Under the pieces are notes generated by a model. The model was not told where the DNA came from and did not search any database. It worked only from the letters and a program-made list of their open reading frames with translations. A program made the translations under genes and the position numbers. From CAYQZD01 sp964421875 (GTDB lineage: Bacteria > Electryoneota > Tariuqbacteria > Tariuqbacterales > Tariuqbacteraceae): a stretch of DNA of 15,376 nt. Below are positions 13,790 through 15,376 of the stretch, one piece after another. The stretch is from the NCBI GenBank assembly GCA_964421875.1, contig CAYQZD010000092.1:1-15376 (forward strand). Direction: 5' to 3'. The number at the start of each line of letters is the position of its first letter. Within the stretch, counting starts at the first letter, position 1.

Positions 13790-14329
13790 ATGAACAGAAT
13801 CAAAATCATATCCGCAGCGGCGCTGCTTGTTCTTGCGCTGCAAATATCAAGCGCTGCGGCGGGAATCGACTTTAAAATGCTCGGAGGCGTAGGATTCCCC
13901 GGTGGATTGTTCGACTATTCCGCCAATCTAACCAGCCGCTTCACCCTGAGAACATCGTTCCCTATCGAACCGGAATTGAATTATACAATGTCCATCGCCA
14001 CCAATATAACCGGCGGCGGGAGCGGAAATCTCACGATGTTTACTTCGGGATTGCGCCTGCTCGCCAGGTATGAAACCGCAGTTCCGAGAGTCGAATTCGT
14101 CAAACCGTTTATTGCTGTGGGAGGCGGGACCTATCTGCTGCAATCATACGCCAGCTCCGGTGTGCTGGGAAATATGTCGAAAACTGTAGTCAGCTCCAAA
14201 GCGCATGTATTGTTCGGAACGGATATATTTCTTTCGGAAAAATCTTTCTTGTCATTTTCCGGCAGGACCACATACCCCAGCGACATCGTGTTAGACCTGT
14301 TCACTGTCTCTTTTGGTTATGATTTTTAA
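13790..14329 (+). CDS. small outer-membrane beta-barrel protein, function unknown
   Basis: 179 residues. A Sec signal peptide is clear: MNRIKI, hydrophobic core 7-20, likely cleavage after the SSAAA stretch near residue 24. The mature chain alternates polar and apolar residues in strand-like segments separated by Gly/Ser/Asn turns and ends in SFGYDF, the terminal aromatic residue recognised by the BAM machinery. The size would suit an eight-stranded barrel. I do not recognise a specific family. It lacks a clear Shine-Dalgarno, follows the lipoprotein gene closely and is followed by an intrinsic terminator, so the two genes probably form one transcript. Confidence 0.8.
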   Translation: MNRIKIISAAALLVLALQISSAAAGIDFKMLGGVGFPGGLFDYSANLTSRFTLRTSFPIEPELNYTMSIATNITGGGSGNLTMFTSGLRLLARYETAVPRVEFVKPFIAVGGGTYLLQSYASSGVLGNMSKTVVSSKAHVLFGTDIFLSEKSFLSFSGRTTYPSDIVLDLFTVSFGYDF

Positions 14330-14361
14330 AAAAGGGATTCACCGATAGATGATGAAAACCG

Positions 14362-14390
14362 TCCGAGCCGAATCCGGCTCGGATTTGTTT
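14362..14390 (+). terminator. intrinsic terminator after the beta-barrel gene
   Basis: Perfect 9-bp stem TCCGAGCCG/CGGCTCGGA with an AATC loop (14362-14383), then TTTGTTT (14384-14390). It lies 33 bases after the stop and 16 bases before tatC, so tatC must have its own promoter or rely on readthrough. Confidence 0.8.
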
Positions 14391-14406
14391 CTCACGCATC
14401 CGAATT

Positions 14407-15156
14407 ATGCCGAAGGAAAGAAATAGCCCCGAAGGCGAACCGATGACCTTCATCGAGCATCTGGAAGAACTTCGCGCCCGACTGATTAAAGGCCTGATAG
14501 CGGTGCTCATCGCCTTCATCGCCGCCTATTTCGTCTCAGGATACATCATCGATTTCCTCAATCGACCGCTTCTGGCGCTGGAAGGCTCCCAGCTCACCCT
14601 GCTGGCGCCCACCGAAGGATTTATGGTGAGGCTGAAAACCGCTCTCCTTGCCGCAATAGTGATAGCTTCGCCGGTGGTATTCTATCAATTCTGGAAATTC
14701 GTCGCCCCGGGACTTTATCGGAAAGAAAAACGATTCATCTTTCCCGTGGTGGGATGGTCGGTGCTGCTGTTCCTGATAGGAGGATTGTTCGCCTACCAAG
14801 TCCTCCCCTTTGCGATGAAGTTCTTTCATTCCTTCGCCGGAGGGGGCGTGGAAAACTTTTGGTCGCTGAGCAGGTACATCACCTTTGTGACCTATCTCCT
14901 GCTGGCGTTCGGACTGGTATTCGAACTGCCGCTGGTGATATACTTTGCGGCGAGGATGGGGTTGGTGACTCCAGCTTTTCTGCGCAAGAAACGCCGCCAC
15001 GCTATCATAATCCTGCTGGTGCTATCCGCGATGATAACCCCCCCGGACATCTTCACCCAGGCGGTGCTGGTCCTGCCACTGGTGATACTTTATGAAATCA
15101 GTATCGGGCTGGCGGTGCTCGCCGCTAAAAAATATGAGGCTGGTAAGGAGAGATGA
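14407..15156 (+). CDS. tatC: Sec-independent (Tat) translocase subunit TatC
   Basis: Receptor core of the twin-arginine translocase, which exports folded proteins across the inner membrane. 249 residues with six hydrophobic segments, as expected. Landmarks: MTFIEHLEELRARLI (13-27), LLAPTEGFMVRLK (65-77), the FWKFVAPGLYRKEKR stretch (95-109), FGLVFELP with Glu173 (168-175) and AMITPPD (208-214). The family usually starts at about the Met13 position, so either the ATG at 14407 or the one at 14443 may be used; neither has a strong Shine-Dalgarno. No tatA/tatB gene is in the window. Confidence 0.97.
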   Translation: MPKERNSPEGEPMTFIEHLEELRARLIKGLIAVLIAFIAAYFVSGYIIDFLNRPLLALEGSQLTLLAPTEGFMVRLKTALLAAIVIASPVVFYQFWKFVAPGLYRKEKRFIFPVVGWSVLLFLIGGLFAYQVLPFAMKFFHSFAGGGVENFWSLSRYITFVTYLLLAFGLVFELPLVIYFAARMGLVTPAFLRKKRRHAIIILLVLSAMITPPDIFTQAVLVLPLVILYEISIGLAVLAAKKYEAGKER

Positions 15157-15195
15157 AAGGAGAGGTGAGATATTCATAAGTACCGAAGGAACCGG

Positions 15196-15376
15196 CTACG
15201 GAGTAATAACCGCCTCCGCAGAGCCCGATTCCAAATTAAGTTCCGAATCGCAACGGCCTTCAATCTCTTTATTGCCTGAAAGCTTGAATAATGTCTTATA
15301 TCCCGTCTCAGACTTGGTCACAAAAGTGAGAAAACGCCCCGCAATCATACTCAGGGGCCAGATTCCCCCCCAACGT
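15196..15376 (-). CDS. uncertain partial open frame at the window edge
   Basis: On the minus strand a frame enters from the window end and runs 59 codons to a TAG at 15196-15198 (reading includes IAGRFLTFVTKSETGYKTLF and ends GSAEAVITP). Amino-acid make-up looks protein-like, but I recognise no family. The + strand over the same bases is also open from tatC's 3' side to the window end (for example LYPVSDLVTKVRKRPAIIL) but has no ATG, GTG or TTG placed after the purine-rich AAAGGAGAGGTGAG at 15157-15170. I cannot decide between them, and neither may be coding. Confidence 0.25.
   Translation of the reverse strand, partial: RWGGIWPLSMIAGRFLTFVTKSETGYKTLFKLSGNKEIEGRCDSELNLESGSAEAVITP

Overview
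The window reads as chromosomal DNA from a diderm (Gram-negative-type) bacterium of moderate G+C. The evidence for two membranes is a CMP-KDO synthetase for lipopolysaccharide, a DegS/HtrA-type envelope protease, a lipoprotein with a lipobox, and a small beta-barrel protein ending in Phe. The mix of housekeeping genes with a lipoprotein carrying a FlgD/FN3-like fold, and intergenic gaps packed with short hairpin repeats, would fit an uncultured FCB-group or deltaproteobacteria-like lineage. That placement is inference; no taxonomic marker is decisive. Every confident gene is on the + strand.

Layout: (1) 1-1667, a PutP-like sodium:solute symporter, possibly coupled to a tiny single-TM ORF. (2) 1668-2047, a 380-bp gap holding four different short repeats. 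(3) 2048-4067, a response regulator with a PilZ/YcgR-like N-terminal half and a C-terminal receiver domain, then kdsB. (4) 4068-5831, a repeat copy, then pyrG. (5) 5832-6050, nine 7-bp tandem units and a hairpin element. (6) 6051-7927, a TalC-type transaldolase and an HtrA-family protease. (7) 7947-11425, purB, purC, psd and pssA, closely packed. (8) 11426-11817, a repeat-rich gap. (9) 11818-12753, purS-purQ. (10) 12754-13393, a 640-bp gene-free mosaic of at least six repeat families. (11) 13394-14329, a lipoprotein and a beta-barrel protein closed by a good intrinsic terminator. (12) 14407-15156, tatC, then an unresolved edge.

The genes serve nucleotide synthesis (pyrG for CTP; purC, purS, purQ and purB for purines), the envelope (kdsB, which uses the CTP made by PyrG; pssA-psd, which make phosphatidylethanolamine from CDP-diacylglycerol; htrA; tatC), and sugar-phosphate exchange (tal). 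purL, the third subunit needed with PurS and PurQ, is not in the window, nor is kdsA.

I see no CRISPR array, phage genes, transposase, rRNA or tRNA. The least ordinary content is the interspersed repeats, which recur several times within 15 kb and include one inverted pair flanking purSQ, and the domain order and internal start site of the PilZ-like/receiver protein.
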